Below, piece by piece: positions 45,070 through 54,503 of a stretch of 64,000 bases of DNA. This stretch comes from an uncultured Clostridium sp. Lineage in GTDB: Bacteria > Bacillota > Clostridia > Lachnospirales > Lachnospiraceae. The first letter of the stretch is position 1. Each line of letters opens with the position of its first letter. The stretch covers positions 27,388 through 91,387 of the forward strand of contig CAMEIH010000003.1 of assembly GCA_945917985.1 (NCBI GenBank), read 5' to 3'. The notes beneath the pieces are model-generated. The model searched no databases. It had not been told where the DNA came from and saw only the letters and a list, made by a program, of their open reading frames with translations. The position numbers and the translations under genes are program-made.

Positions 45070-45102
45070 TTGACAAAATCTGAACCTCATAATGATTATA
45101 AT
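45070..45102 (+). promoter_or_regulatory. Spo0A-type long-spacer promoter of spoIIGA-sigE
   Basis: Consensus TTGACA (45070-45075) and TATAAT (45097-45102) are separated by 21 bp instead of 17. The B. subtilis spoIIG promoter has the same over-long spacing and needs Spo0A~P. TTTGACA (45069-45075) reads TGTCAAA on the other strand, a 6/7 match to the 0A box TGTCGAA, overlapping the -35 as in B. subtilis. Confidence 0.75.
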
Positions 45103-45132
45103 GAGGTAGTACCAAAGAAAAGGAGGTGAGAC

Positions 45133-45930
45133 TTGCAAAGAACCATATACATAGACAGCATATTCTTAAGTAATTTAATTATGGATCTGCTGCTGCTTTT
45201 TTTAACCACCAGAACCTTGAAGAAATCTACCACTTTTTTGAAAACACTGGCCGGAAGTCTGCTCGGAGCAGCAGGATATTGCCTGATCCTTTGTCTGCCC
45301 GGCAGGTATCCGATAAAAGTTTTATTTGGATTACTTCCGGTAACGGCGCTGATGATAAAGGCAGGATGCGGTACAAAAGGACTTAAGGAATTACTTTATG
45401 GTATGGGATATCTTTTTACCTATGCTTTTCTGCTTGGAGGATTTATGCTCAGTCTGATCAAAAACATTCCTTTTTTCAGAGAAAGAGAGGTTTCCGGTTG
45501 GATGATACTATCCACAGGTACTTTGGGTTTTTTGATCTGTATGCTTGGAATTCATGAGTACAGAAGGAGAAAAAAGAATCATTTCTGCAGAATCGAACTT
45601 CCGGGAGATAAAGGGGAAATCGAAGTGATCGGACTTGTCGATACGGGAAATGGTCTGAAGGATCCGGTCAGCGGAAAAGAGGTAGCGATTTTGGAAGAGA
45701 AGGTATGGCGTAATATGCGAGAGAGCATATGTCCGGAAAAATATAAGGTCATACCTTTTCACAGCATTGGAAAAGAAAGAGGTATTCTGGAAGGCTATGA
45801 GGTAGATCGAATACGTTTAATGGAAGAAACCGGGTGCAGGGAGCTTCATAACGTGATCATTGCAGTGTTTCAGGGGGATATATCTGTAAAAGGGGATTAT
45901 CAGATGATATTGCCTCCACAGTGGTTTTAG
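45133..45930 (+). CDS. spoIIGA: Sigma-E processing peptidase
   Basis: 265 aa. Five N-terminal membrane segments (residues 1-145) are followed by an aspartic-protease-like domain with the catalytic GLVDTGNGLKDP. It cleaves pro-sigma-E in the mother cell after the forespore SpoIIR signal. TTG start with AGGAGGTGAG upstream; sigE follows after 23 bp. Confidence 0.93.
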   Translation: MQRTIYIDSIFLSNLIMDLLLLFLTTRTLKKSTTFLKTLAGSLLGAAGYCLILCLPGRYPIKVLFGLLPVTALMIKAGCGTKGLKELLYGMGYLFTYAFLLGGFMLSLIKNIPFFREREVSGWMILSTGTLGFLICMLGIHEYRRRKKNHFCRIELPGDKGEIEVIGLVDTGNGLKDPVSGKEVAILEEKVWRNMRESICPEKYKVIPFHSIGKERGILEGYEVDRIRLMEETGCRELHNVIIAVFQGDISVKGDYQMILPPQWF

Positions 45931-45953
45931 ATTTTTGTTGAAAGGGGAAAAAA

Positions 45954-46697
45954 ATGGTTTTTAAAGTTGCGATACCGGGAAAAATACAATTTAAATTGTA
46001 TCGAAGGGAACCCGGATTTTTATTGACAAGACAGGGAGATGTTCATTACATAGGCGGAGCTGAAGTGTTGCCGCCGCCGCTTGAGGTTGACAAAGAAAAT
46101 GCGGTGATCAGTGATCTGGGGACAGAATACGAGGATGAAGCGAAATCCATTCTGATAGAACACAATCTCAGACTGGTGGTTTATATCGCAAAAAAGTTTG
46201 ACAATACGGGAGTGGGAGTTGAGGACCTGATCTCTATCGGAACCATAGGTTTGATCAAATCCATCAACACCTTTAACCCGGAAAAAAATATCAAGCTTGC
46301 AACCTATGCATCGCGCTGTATTGAAAATGAAATTCTGATGTACCTGAGAAGAAATAATAAGACAAAGCTGGAAGTATCCATTGATGAACCGCTGAATGTG
46401 GACTGGGACGGAAACGAACTGCTGCTTTCCGATATTCTTGGAACGGATGAGGATGTGATCTATAAGGATATTGAGAATGAAGTGGAACGAAAGCTCTTGC
46501 TTAAGGCAATCGATAAGCTTTCAGACAGAGAAAAGACGATCATTCAACTTCGCTTTGGTCTGGGAAAAGGATCGGGAAAGGAAATGACCCAGAAGGAAGT
46601 GGCGGAAATGCTGGGAATTTCTCAGTCATATATATCAAGATTGGAAAAGAAGATCATGAAACGTCTGAAAAAGGAATTGATTCGGGACAGCTATTAG
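45954..46697 (+). CDS. sigE: Sporulation sigma factor E (pro-form)
   Basis: 247 aa mother-cell sigma factor. The N-terminal pro-sequence (about residues 1-31) ends at [14 protein letters not shown], a typical SpoIIGA cleavage region. Regions 2 and 4 follow ([38 protein letters not shown]). Forms an operon with spoIIGA. Confidence 0.95.
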   Translation: MVFKVAIPGKIQFKLYRREPGFLLTRQGDVHYIGGAEVLPPPLEVDKENAVISDLGTEYEDEAKSILIEHNLRLVVYIAKKFDNTGVGVEDLISIGTIGLIKSINTFNPEKNIKLATYASRCIENEILMYLRRNNKTKLEVSIDEPLNVDWDGNELLLSDILGTDEDVIYKDIENEVERKLLLKAIDKLSDREKTIIQLRFGLGKGSGKEMTQKEVAEMLGISQSYISRLEKKIMKRLKKELIRDSY

Positions 46698-46712
46698 AGC
46701 TGTCCCGTTTTT
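46683..46712 (+). terminator. Terminator overlapping the sigE stop codon
   Basis: CGGGACAGCT (46683-46692) and AGCTGTCCCG (46698-46707) pair perfectly and are followed by five T. The last sigE codons form the 5' arm and the TAG stop lies in the loop. Confidence 0.9.
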
Positions 46713-46749
46713 ACCGGTAAGACGACCTGCAGCGTGCATCATCGCCCGG

Positions 46750-47529
46750 TTATGCTGTGAGATAATTTTTCATGGTTTTTAATGCATTCTTTTCGAGTCG
46801 GCTGACCTGTGCCTGGGAGATACCGATAATCTCGGCCACCTCCATCTGTGTCTTTCCCTCAAAGAATCTGAGATGGATAATTTCGTTTTCTCTTTGACCC
46901 AGACGTTTCATGGCTTCGCTTAAGGAGAGGTGTTCCACCCAGTTTTCTTCCTTACTCTTTTTATCACTGATCTGATCCATCACATAGAGGGTATCCCCAC
47001 CATCGGTAAATACAGGCTCATACAGACTCATGGGATTCTGGATGGCATCAAGCGCATAGACAATGTCTTCTCCCGGGATGCCGATTTCTTCTGCTATTTC
47101 GTTTATCGTAGGTTCCTTCATGTTTTTTCTTACATAATTTTCTTTGGCATAAATGGCTTTGTAAGCGGTGTCCTTCAGGGAACGACTGACTCTGATGGAG
47201 TTGTTGTCGCGAAGGAATCTTCTAATCTCACCGATGATCATGGGAACTGCATAAGTGCTGAATTTTACATTCAGAGAAGAATCAAAGTTATCGATGGCTT
47301 TGATGAGACCGATGCATCCGATCTGAAACAGGTCATCCACATTTTCATTGCTGGAGGAAAAGCGTTTGATCACGCTTAAGACGAGCCTTAAATTTCCTTC
47401 AATGTATTTTTCCCTGGCAGCAAAGTCCCCCTCTTCAATACGTGCAAATAATGCTTCTTTTTCTGACGACTTTAACAGTGGAAGCTTTGCTGTGTTAACG
47501 CCGCAGATTTCAACTTTTCCCTGTGCCAT
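46750..47529 (-). CDS. sigG: Sporulation sigma factor G
   Basis: 259 aa forespore sigma factor. The N-terminal signature KVEICGVNTAKLPLL identifies sigma-G rather than sigma-F. Regions 2 (DDLFQIGCIGLIKAIDNFD), 3 and 4 (KTQMEVAEIIGISQAQVSRL) are intact. GGAGG lies upstream (complement near 47537-47541). In B. subtilis and many Clostridia sigG follows sigE on the same strand; here it faces sigE tail-to-tail. Confidence 0.94.
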   Translation of the reverse strand: MAQGKVEICGVNTAKLPLLKSSEKEALFARIEEGDFAAREKYIEGNLRLVLSVIKRFSSSNENVDDLFQIGCIGLIKAIDNFDSSLNVKFSTYAVPMIIGEIRRFLRDNNSIRVSRSLKDTAYKAIYAKENYVRKNMKEPTINEIAEEIGIPGEDIVYALDAIQNPMSLYEPVFTDGGDTLYVMDQISDKKSKEENWVEHLSLSEAMKRLGQRENEIIHLRFFEGKTQMEVAEIIGISQAQVSRLEKNALKTMKNYLTA

Positions 47530-47726
47530 GTTCTTTTTGCCTCCTGCTTTTTTTCCGGTACTAAAATCATTCTCAAAACAGAAAGAAAATATTCATAAAT
47601 GAAAAGGATTTCACAAAATGGTAAAGCAGCCAAAAAGGATAAGCCGCATATAATAAAACAGGAAGAATAAAAAAGGAAGAGCATAAGCCATGCTTATGAG
47701 GAAAGAGAGACAGAAAGGAGAAAGAT

Positions 47727-47960
47727 ATGCGTTTTTCGGAATTGAAATCCAAGGATGTGATCAATCTGCGGGATTGCAAAAAACTTGGAAGAATCTGTGA
47801 TCTTGAATTTGATGAATGCAGCGGTAAAATATGTAAGGTGATCGTGCCGAGCGGTAATAAATTCTGTAATTTTTTTAACACGGATCCGGATTACTGTATT
47901 CCTTATAAGGACATCAAACAGATCGGACCGGATATCATTATTGTGGATATTTGCAGTTGA
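47727..47960 (+). CDS. YlmC/YmxH-family sporulation protein (PRC-barrel)
   Basis: 77 aa. The pattern MRFSELKSKDVINLRDCKKLGRICDLEFDE matches the YlmC/YmxH PRC-barrel family found in spore-formers. Exact function is unknown. It is divergent from sigG and preceded by AAAGGAG. Confidence 0.85.
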   Translation: MRFSELKSKDVINLRDCKKLGRICDLEFDECSGKICKVIVPSGNKFCNFFNTDPDYCIPYKDIKQIGPDIIIVDICS

Positions 47961-47985
47961 CATTATTTATGCGGCAAAATATAAT
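47957..47985 (+). promoter_or_regulatory. nrdR promoter
   Basis: TTGACA (47957-47962) overlaps the previous gene's stop codon; TATAAT (47980-47985) follows with 17-bp spacing. Full sigma-A consensus. Confidence 0.85.
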
Positions 47986-48050
47986 AATAGTGTTATCAAA
48001 ATTGTGTTTAGTAACAGAGAAGACTATTATTTTAGCGAGGAAAAAGGCAT

Positions 48051-48500
48051 ATGAAATGTCCATATTGTGGTCACGAAAACACCAGAGTAATTGATTCAAG
48101 ACCGGCGGAAGACAATAATTCCATCAGACGAAGAAGGGTCTGCGATGAATGTGACAAGCGGTTTACCACCTATGAAAAGGTGGAGACAATCCCCCTCATC
48201 ATTATCAAAAAGGATGAGAACAGGGAGCCTTATGACCGTTCCAAGATAGAGGCTGGAGTGCTTCGTGCATGCCACAAGAGACCCATCAGTGTCAATCAGA
48301 TCAATCAGCTGGTTGATGAGGTGGAAACGGAAATTTTCAACATGGAAGAAAAGGAAATCCCGAGCCGAGTGATCGGAGAACTGGTCATGGATAAACTCAA
48401 GGATTTAGAGGCGGTTGCCTATGTAAGATTTGCCTCCGTTTACAGAGAATTTAAGGATATCAATACCTTTATGGATGAACTCAAAAAGGTACTTAAGTAA
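48051..48500 (+). CDS. nrdR: Transcriptional repressor of ribonucleotide reductase genes
   Basis: 149 aa. An N-terminal zinc ribbon (MKCPYCGHENTRVIDSRPAE and CDECDKRF) precedes an ATP-cone domain that senses ATP/dATP. No nrd gene is in the window. Confidence 0.95.
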   Translation: MKCPYCGHENTRVIDSRPAEDNNSIRRRRVCDECDKRFTTYEKVETIPLIIIKKDENREPYDRSKIEAGVLRACHKRPISVNQINQLVDEVETEIFNMEEKEIPSRVIGELVMDKLKDLEAVAYVRFASVYREFKDINTFMDELKKVLK

Positions 48501-48524
48501 TGAATAGAAAGAGGGACTACAGAT

Positions 48525-48851
48525 ATGGCAGTAGGAACCGGAATGGGAACAGAAAATAAAGGGACAGACAAAGAAGAGGGGCTTTCCAGGGAGCAGCAAG
48601 AAAAAGTGACAAAGGCAAAGAAACCAATGGTAATTGCCAACAGTTTTCGACTTTTCTTTCTCTTTGTGGCAGTAATCCTTCTTGTGTTTGTGTACTTTGG
48701 CGGAAAAATCTGGACCGGTGTGGCATGGTATGACAATGCAGTACAAAGCATCTACAATTTTCTGCTATGGGATATTCTTCTCATGCTGTTATCTACCTTT
48801 ATCAAATTCTTTTTTGCGGCAAGGTATAACAGGGTTGTAAAACATTTATAA
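48525..48851 (+). CDS. Small two-helix membrane protein, unknown
   Basis: 108 aa. A polar N-terminus of about 35 residues is followed by two predicted membrane helices (LFFLFVAVILLVFVYFGG and FLLWDILLMLLSTFIKFFF). No family recognised. Lies 24 bp after nrdR and may be co-transcribed. Confidence 0.7.
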   Translation: MAVGTGMGTENKGTDKEEGLSREQQEKVTKAKKPMVIANSFRLFFLFVAVILLVFVYFGGKIWTGVAWYDNAVQSIYNFLLWDILLMLLSTFIKFFFAARYNRVVKHL

Positions 48852-48858
48852 AAAACGC

Positions 48859-48919
48859 TTGCATTTTAAATGAATATTGTATACAATAAGTCCGACATAA
48901 GGAAAAGCTTATGTCGGAC
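48859..48919 (+). promoter_or_regulatory. Promoter, palindromic operator and 5' hairpin of the peptide ABC operon
   Basis: TTGCAT (48859-48864) and TACAAT (48882-48887) at 17-bp spacing. The perfect palindrome ATTGTATACAAT (48876-48887) covers the -10; TTGTATACAA-type sites are usual for GntR-family regulators. Immediately downstream, GTCCGACATAAG / CTTATGTCGGAC (48890-48901, 48908-48919) forms a perfect 12-bp hairpin at the expected 5' end of the mRNA, without a T tract. Confidence 0.65.
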
Positions 48920-48956
48920 AATTTCATATAGAGAATCAGAGAAAGGAATCAAAGAC

Positions 48957-50468
48957 ATGAAAAGAAAAGCAATGAAAAGCTTTCTGATGATCGTGTTGAC
49001 GACACTTGCTATTGCACTGACAGGTTGTTCAGGTGATAAGGAAGGCGGGAATTCTTCTCAGATTACCATCGGTATTCCTCAGGATCTTGAGGATAGTCTT
49101 GACCCCCACAAGGCAGTGGCGGCAGGAACAAAAGAGGTTTTATTTAACCTGTTTGAAGGACTGGTGAAACCTACAAGTGATGGTAGTTTAATCCCTGCGG
49201 TAGCAAGCGCTTACGAGGAATCAGAGGGCGGTAAGATCTACACCTTCACACTGCGCGACGGTGTGAAATTCCATGACGGAAGTCTGGTAACGGCAGAGGA
49301 TGTTAAATTCTCAATTGATAAATGCGCCGATACCAGTAACGGAGGACCTCTGGTAGCGGCGTTTTCTAATATTGAAAGCGTTGAGATCAAGGATGCATCC
49401 ACCATCGTCATTACATTAAAAGAGGCAGATACGGAATTCCTGGCTTACATGACAACTGCCATTATTCCGGCATCCAATGAGAATCCGGATACCAATCCCA
49501 TAGGGACAGGTCCCTACAAATTTGTATCCCGTTCTCCACAGGAAAACTTTATTGTTGAAAAGTTTGATGAGTATTGGGGAGAACCCGCCAATATTGAAAA
49601 TGTGACTTTTAAGATCTGCTCCAACGCAGATTCCATCGTGATGGATCTTGAGGGTGGATCCATTGATATGTTTGCCAGAGTGACGGCTTCCCAGGCAGCG
49701 GAATTATCCGATCAGTTTGAAGTGCTGGAGGGAACCATGAATCTGGTTCAGGCGCTCTATTTAAATAATGCTGTGGAGCCTTTTGACGATCCCAAAGTGC
49801 GTCAGGCGCTCTGCTATGCAGTGAACCCTCAGGAGATCATGGATATTATCTCCGACGGCAAAGGTACCGAACTTGGAAGCTCCATGTTCCCCACATTCGG
49901 GAAATATTATATGGAAGAACTGAATGATACTTACAATCAGGATTTCGATAAGGCGAAGGAACTGCTTGCCGAGGCCGGATATCCTGATGGATTTACCTTT
50001 ACCATTACGGTGCCTTCCAACTATCAGCCCCATATTGATACCGCTCAGGTTTTGGTGGAACAGTTTAAGAATATCGGCGTAACTGCTGAGATTCAGCTGA
50101 TCGAATGGGACAGCTGGTTAAGTGATGTATACCAGAACAGGGAATATGAGTCTACCGTGGTGGGAGTAGATGCTTCCAGTCTGACAGGTGCGGCTCTTCT
50201 CCAGAGATTTACATCCACTGCCGGCAATAACTTCATCAATTACAATAATGCTGATTATGATGCTGCATTTGCCAAGGCACTTGCAAGTACGGATGATGCG
50301 GAAAAGACAAAATATTACAAGGAATGTGAAACCATTCTCTCCACAGACGCGGCCAATGTCTATATTCAGGACCTGCCTGAGTTTGTGGCATTAAATAAGA
50401 AATACACAGGCTATGAATTTTATCCTTTATATGTACAGGATATAGCAAAACTGAAATTAGCTGAATAA
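48957..50468 (+). CDS. Oligopeptide/dipeptide ABC transporter substrate-binding lipoprotein
   Basis: 503 aa. A lipoprotein signal peptide with lipobox ends at ALTGCSG, so it is anchored to the outer membrane face by the Cys. SBP_bac_5 (DppA/OppA) features follow: KIYTFTLRDGVKFHDG and GTGPYKF. ATG 48957 (after AAAGGA) is preferred over 48870, which lies at the promoter. First gene of a five-gene importer. Confidence 0.93.
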   Translation: MKRKAMKSFLMIVLTTLAIALTGCSGDKEGGNSSQITIGIPQDLEDSLDPHKAVAAGTKEVLFNLFEGLVKPTSDGSLIPAVASAYEESEGGKIYTFTLRDGVKFHDGSLVTAEDVKFSIDKCADTSNGGPLVAAFSNIESVEIKDASTIVITLKEADTEFLAYMTTAIIPASNENPDTNPIGTGPYKFVSRSPQENFIVEKFDEYWGEPANIENVTFKICSNADSIVMDLEGGSIDMFARVTASQAAELSDQFEVLEGTMNLVQALYLNNAVEPFDDPKVRQALCYAVNPQEIMDIISDGKGTELGSSMFPTFGKYYMEELNDTYNQDFDKAKELLAEAGYPDGFTFTITVPSNYQPHIDTAQVLVEQFKNIGVTAEIQLIEWDSWLSDVYQNREYESTVVGVDASSLTGAALLQRFTSTAGNNFINYNNADYDAAFAKALASTDDAEKTKYYKECETILSTDAANVYIQDLPEFVALNKKYTGYEFYPLYVQDIAKLKLAE

Positions 50469-50521
50469 GTGTAAGCAGATATGGCTGTTTACAGATGAGA
50501 AATAAAAAGGAGGACAAAGAG

Positions 50522-51463
50522 ATGCGGTATGCAGGGAAAAAGATGATCACTATGTTTTTAACTTTATTTGCAGTGACACTCTTTGTCTTCCTTGCTTTTC
50601 ATGTGATCTCGGGAGACCCGGCAACCTCCATGCTCGGGACTCAGGCAACGCCGGAGAGAGTGGAAGCACTTCGGGAGGAAATGGGACTCAATGACCCGGT
50701 ACTTGTGCAGTATGGAAGATGGGCATTGAATTTCTTAAAAGGAGACATGGGAACCTCCTACAGTTACCGTATGCCGGTCAGTGAAATGATAGCAGGCAAG
50801 ATTCCGGTAACACTTACAATGACAATTATGGCCTTTCTGCTTATGGTAGTGATCTCGGTTCCCCTGGGAATTTATACTGCCAGACATGCGGGAGGCGTGG
50901 TAGATAGAGTTATTTATATGATCAATCAGGTGATCATGGCGTTCCCTCCTTTTTTCGCGGGAATTTTGATCACCCTGATATTTGGCAGGATTTTTAAGCT
51001 GTTTACCCCGGGGGGATATATCTCTTATGAAAAAAGCATTACCGGCTTTATCGGATATTTATTCTTTCCGTCTCTTGCCATTGCGCTTCCCAAAGCGGCT
51101 ATGGCGGTAAAACTGCTCAGAAGTTCTGTGATCAGTGAGTCAAAGCTTGACTATGTGAGAACGGCATACAGCAGGGGCAACAGAACCGGGGATGTGCTTT
51201 ATAAGCATGTCTTGAAAAATGCACTGATTCCGGTAATTACTTTTCTGGGAATGGCATTAGCGGATATGATCGCGGGAAGTATTATCATAGAGCAGGTGTT
51301 CAGTATTCCGGGTCTTGGGAGAATTCTTCTGACTTCTATATCCAACAGGGATTATCCGGTTGTTATGGCAGTGATCGTGTGTATTGCCGTGCTGGTGCTT
51401 GTGGTAAATATGATTGTGGATATTATTTACGGACTGGTGGATCCCAGAATTTCCGTTGAGTGA
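50522..51463 (+). CDS. Peptide ABC transporter permease, DppB type
   Basis: 313 aa with six predicted membrane helices; the GDMGTSYSYRMPVSEMI loop and the EAA-like cytoplasmic loop (DYVRTAYSRGNRTGDVLYKHVLKNALIP) are characteristic of DppB/OppB. AAGGAGG before ATG 50522 decides the start. Confidence 0.93.
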   Translation: MRYAGKKMITMFLTLFAVTLFVFLAFHVISGDPATSMLGTQATPERVEALREEMGLNDPVLVQYGRWALNFLKGDMGTSYSYRMPVSEMIAGKIPVTLTMTIMAFLLMVVISVPLGIYTARHAGGVVDRVIYMINQVIMAFPPFFAGILITLIFGRIFKLFTPGGYISYEKSITGFIGYLFFPSLAIALPKAAMAVKLLRSSVISESKLDYVRTAYSRGNRTGDVLYKHVLKNALIPVITFLGMALADMIAGSIIIEQVFSIPGLGRILLTSISNRDYPVVMAVIVCIAVLVLVVNMIVDIIYGLVDPRISVE

Positions 51464-51479
51464 TAAAGCAAAGAATAAC

Positions 51480-52313
51480 ATGATCCGGACAAAACGGGTA
51501 AAGGTACAGAGCGTGAACAGGAGCAAAAAGAAAAATTATAACTTAATAGTGGGCGGAAGCATTACAGGGGTCATTCTGCTGATGATACTGATCGGTGTAT
51601 TTTATACGCCTTATGATCCCAATGCCATGGATGCAAGTGCCAAGTTTGCAGGAATTTCCATGAAACATCTCATGGGCTGTGATAATTTCGGAAGAGATGT
51701 TTTCTCCAGAGTGCTGGAGGGAAGCAGAACGACTCTGATCGTTGCAGCGGGAACTGTTTTTATCGGCACTTTTTTCGGTGTCATTATCGGCGCTCTGACA
51801 GGCTACTACGGCGGTGTTGTAGATGAGGTTCTGATGCGCATCAATGATGCTATTTTTGCTTTTCCGAGCATTCTTTTAGCCCTTGTATTTATCAGTATTT
51901 TCGGAAGCGGCAAATATCATGTGATCATTGCACTGGGCATTGCTTTTATTCCCAGCTTTGCCAGAATCGTGCGGAGTGAGTTTATCAAATGTAAAAATAT
52001 GGATTATGTGAAAAGTGCAAAGCTGCAGGGGGCAGGGGATTTTCGAATTATGTTTGTGCATATTCTGCCTAACACGCTGACAGTTCTTCTGTCTGCCATT
52101 ATGATTGGCTTTAACAACGCAGTGCTGGCGGAGGCAGGTATGAGCTTTCTCGGAATCGGTGTTCAGCCTCCGGATGCAAGCCTTGGAAGGATGCTGTCAG
52201 AAGCGCAGTCCTATCTGTTCCGGGCACCGTCGTATGCGCTTTTTCCGGGTGTGATCATTATTTTGATGGTACTTGGATTCAGTTTACTGGGAGATGGTCT
52301 TAAAGATGAGTAA
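51480..52313 (+). CDS. Peptide ABC transporter permease, DppC type
   Basis: 277 aa partner permease. HLMGCDNFGRDVFSRVLEGSR and the coupling loop (KNMDYVKSAKLQGAGDFRIMF region) fit DppC/OppC. The ribosome site is weak, fitting coupled translation after dppB. Its end overlaps the next gene by 8 bp. Confidence 0.92.
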   Translation: MIRTKRVKVQSVNRSKKKNYNLIVGGSITGVILLMILIGVFYTPYDPNAMDASAKFAGISMKHLMGCDNFGRDVFSRVLEGSRTTLIVAAGTVFIGTFFGVIIGALTGYYGGVVDEVLMRINDAIFAFPSILLALVFISIFGSGKYHVIIALGIAFIPSFARIVRSEFIKCKNMDYVKSAKLQGAGDFRIMFVHILPNTLTVLLSAIMIGFNNAVLAEAGMSFLGIGVQPPDASLGRMLSEAQSYLFRAPSYALFPGVIIILMVLGFSLLGDGLKDE

Positions 52314-53112
52314 AGAACTTTTGAAAGTTACAGATTTGAATATCGAATTTCACGATCATCTCATTCCCGAAACGGTGGTGTATGATTTTGATCTGACACT
52401 TAAGGAAGGGGAGATTGTCGGACTTGTTGGGGAGTCAGGCTCGGGCAAATCCATGAGTGCTCTTGCCATTGCCGGACTTTTAAGCCGTCGTGATATGCGA
52501 AAAAGGGGAGAGATTCTTTTTGAAGGGGTGGATCTCCTTACCTGCGAGAGAAGTGTCCTTCGAAAAATACAGGGAAATGATATCGGTGTGATCTTTCAGG
52601 AACCCATGACTTCTTTAAATCCGGTGAAAAAAATCGGCTGGCAGGTAGAGGAGCCGTTGCGGATTCATACAGATCTTTCGAAGGAGGAACGTTACCGGAA
52701 AGCCATTTCGATGCTTGCGGACGTGGAACTGGACGATCCGGAAAGAGTATATGATCAGTACCCACATGAATTGTCGGGCGGGATGCGGCAGAGAGTCATG
52801 ATTGCAGCAGCCATGATCTGTATGCCGAAAATCCTGATAGCGGATGAACCTACCACAGCTCTTGATGTGACCATACAGGCGCAGATTGTGGAGCTTTTAA
52901 AGCGAATCAACAGAGAGAAAAAAACGGCTATCCTGTTTATCTCACACGACTTAAGCCTGGTGAGACAGCTCTGTGGGAGAGTGCTTGTCATGAAAAACGG
53001 ATATATTGTGGAAAGCGGTCTGACAGAAGAAATTTTTAAGAATCCCAAAGAAGAATATACTGAGAAACTGATTGCGGCAATTCCAAAGGTAACTCGGAAA
53101 AAGGACAGGTAA
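52306..53112 (+). CDS. Peptide ABC transporter ATPase, DppD type
   Basis: 268 aa ATP-binding subunit. Walker [12 protein letters not shown]-loop [10 protein letters not shown], signature LSGGMRQR, Walker [14 protein letters not shown] and switch His in [12 protein letters not shown] 52306 lies within the end of the preceding gene. The family's C-terminal oligopeptide-transporter extension is short here. Confidence 0.93.
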   Translation: MSKELLKVTDLNIEFHDHLIPETVVYDFDLTLKEGEIVGLVGESGSGKSMSALAIAGLLSRRDMRKRGEILFEGVDLLTCERSVLRKIQGNDIGVIFQEPMTSLNPVKKIGWQVEEPLRIHTDLSKEERYRKAISMLADVELDDPERVYDQYPHELSGGMRQRVMIAAAMICMPKILIADEPTTALDVTIQAQIVELLKRINREKKTAILFISHDLSLVRQLCGRVLVMKNGYIVESGLTEEIFKNPKEEYTEKLIAAIPKVTRKKDR

Positions 53113-53113
53113 A

Positions 53114-53860
53114 ATGGCAGAAAAAATTCTGGAGGTTTCAGATCTGCAGGTATCTTACTTAAGCAGCAGAAAAACTCCTTTTGAAAAGAAAAAAAGAATA
53201 CAGGTGCTTAAGGATGTCTCTTTTTCCATGGAAAAGGGTGAAATTCTGGGACTTGTGGGGGAGAGCGGAAGCGGCAAAACCACCCTTGCGCGGGCGATTC
53301 TCGGAATGATACCCTATGAGGGAACCATTACGAAGAATGCACAGAGAGCACAGATGGTATTTCAGGATCCTTACGGTTCTTTGAATCCGGCAAGAAAAGT
53401 TTCTTGGATTCTTGAGGAACCACTAAGACTGAAAGGCGGGCTTTCCAGAGATGAGAGAAAAGAGAAAGTGATCGCCATGCTGAGCAGGGTTGGACTGGAT
53501 GAAAAATTCATGGACAGATACCCACGGCAACTCTCGGGAGGCCAGAGGCAGAGAGTTTGCATTGCAGGAGCCCTCATGCTTGAACCCTCTCTTCTCATTG
53601 CGGATGAACCGGTGTCAGCTCTTGATGTGACCATACAGGCCCAGATCCTTGAGCTGTTTCAAAAGATTCATGAAGAAATGGGACTTTCCATTTTGTTTAT
53701 CTCCCATGATCTCCGTGTGGTCTATCAGATGTGTGACAGGATTCTGATCATGCAGCATGGACAGATTATGGAAAGCGGAACGGTGGAAGAAGTTTACTTT
53801 CATCATAAGAGTGAATATACGGGAAAGCTTCTTTCAGCTGCGGGAATTGAAGTGGATTAG
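53114..53860 (+). CDS. Peptide ABC transporter ATPase, DppF type
   Basis: 248 aa second ATPase. Walker [11 protein letters not shown]-loop [10 protein letters not shown], signature LSGGQRQR, Walker [14 protein letters not shown], switch His in FISHDLRVV. It starts one base after the previous stop. It pairs with the DppD-type protein as a heterodimer. Confidence 0.93.
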   Translation: MAEKILEVSDLQVSYLSSRKTPFEKKKRIQVLKDVSFSMEKGEILGLVGESGSGKTTLARAILGMIPYEGTITKNAQRAQMVFQDPYGSLNPARKVSWILEEPLRLKGGLSRDERKEKVIAMLSRVGLDEKFMDRYPRQLSGGQRQRVCIAGALMLEPSLLIADEPVSALDVTIQAQILELFQKIHEEMGLSILFISHDLRVVYQMCDRILIMQHGQIMESGTVEEVYFHHKSEYTGKLLSAAGIEVD

Positions 53861-53944
53861 AAAGCCCTGGATCTTGAATATAATTTTCTTTTTTTGGTAT
53901 TAATAATTTCGAAAACAAAACCGATATATTGTGTGAGAAAAATA

Positions 53945-53973
53945 TTGTCAAACAGCATGATTGTGATTACAAT
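53945..53973 (+). promoter_or_regulatory. Promoter of the small unknown gene at 54010
   Basis: TTGTCA (53945-53950) and TACAAT (53968-53973) with 17-bp spacing. Confidence 0.6.
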
Positions 53974-54009
53974 ATATTATGAGAGTTTATCAGGAAAGGA
54001 GTGAAGAAA

Positions 54010-54402
54010 ATGGGAATTGAGCTGTTATCCGGTTTTGGAAGAGTACAGCCTTATTATAAAGCATCCGAAATTCCTGTTATCACTCCATCTGAGATCCGGA
54101 AACAGAGTGAACAGCAGACAGATACGAAGCAGACAACGGCAGAGGATGTCAGGTCTTCCGCTATAGCGAGCGTAGGAGAGGATACCAGAAGCAAAGTAGC
54201 GGATCTTCAGGATGTCTCGCTTACCTTTAATAGAGAAGAAAGCTTCGACTATCTCGGCAGTGAGAGCGGGCTTATGAATCTGGACGTCCAGAAAGCAATT
54301 TCCGACATGCGAAAGGATTCCATTTTACAGGAATATCAATATTTTGTGGGTACATCCCCTTCCTTTATGAATACAGATGACGGAACAGTCTTCCGAAAAT
54401 AA
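54010..54402 (+). CDS. Hypothetical soluble protein
   Basis: 130 aa, no membrane segment, polar and Gln/Thr-rich in the middle (KQSEQQTDTKQTTAEDV). The C-terminal half (DVQKAISDMRKDSILQEYQYFVG) looks helical and is probably the conserved part. Family not recognised. The start could be GTG 54001, but AGGAG at 53997-54001 favours ATG 54010. Monocistronic, with its own promoter and terminator. Confidence 0.75.
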   Translation: MGIELLSGFGRVQPYYKASEIPVITPSEIRKQSEQQTDTKQTTAEDVRSSAIASVGEDTRSKVADLQDVSLTFNREESFDYLGSESGLMNLDVQKAISDMRKDSILQEYQYFVGTSPSFMNTDDGTVFRK

Positions 54403-54441
54403 GAGATACAAGTTGAAATATAACAGAACAGGTTACATAGG

Positions 54442-54471
54442 AAAACACCTTGCATAATTGCAGGGTGTTTT
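54442..54471 (+). terminator. Terminator
   Basis: AAAACACCTTGCA pairs with TGCAGGGTGTTTT (one G-T pair), four-base loop; the short T run is part of the stem end, so it may act in both directions. Confidence 0.75.
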
Positions 54472-54503
54472 GTTATACTGTAACAAGTTAAAGGAGTATT
54501 TTC

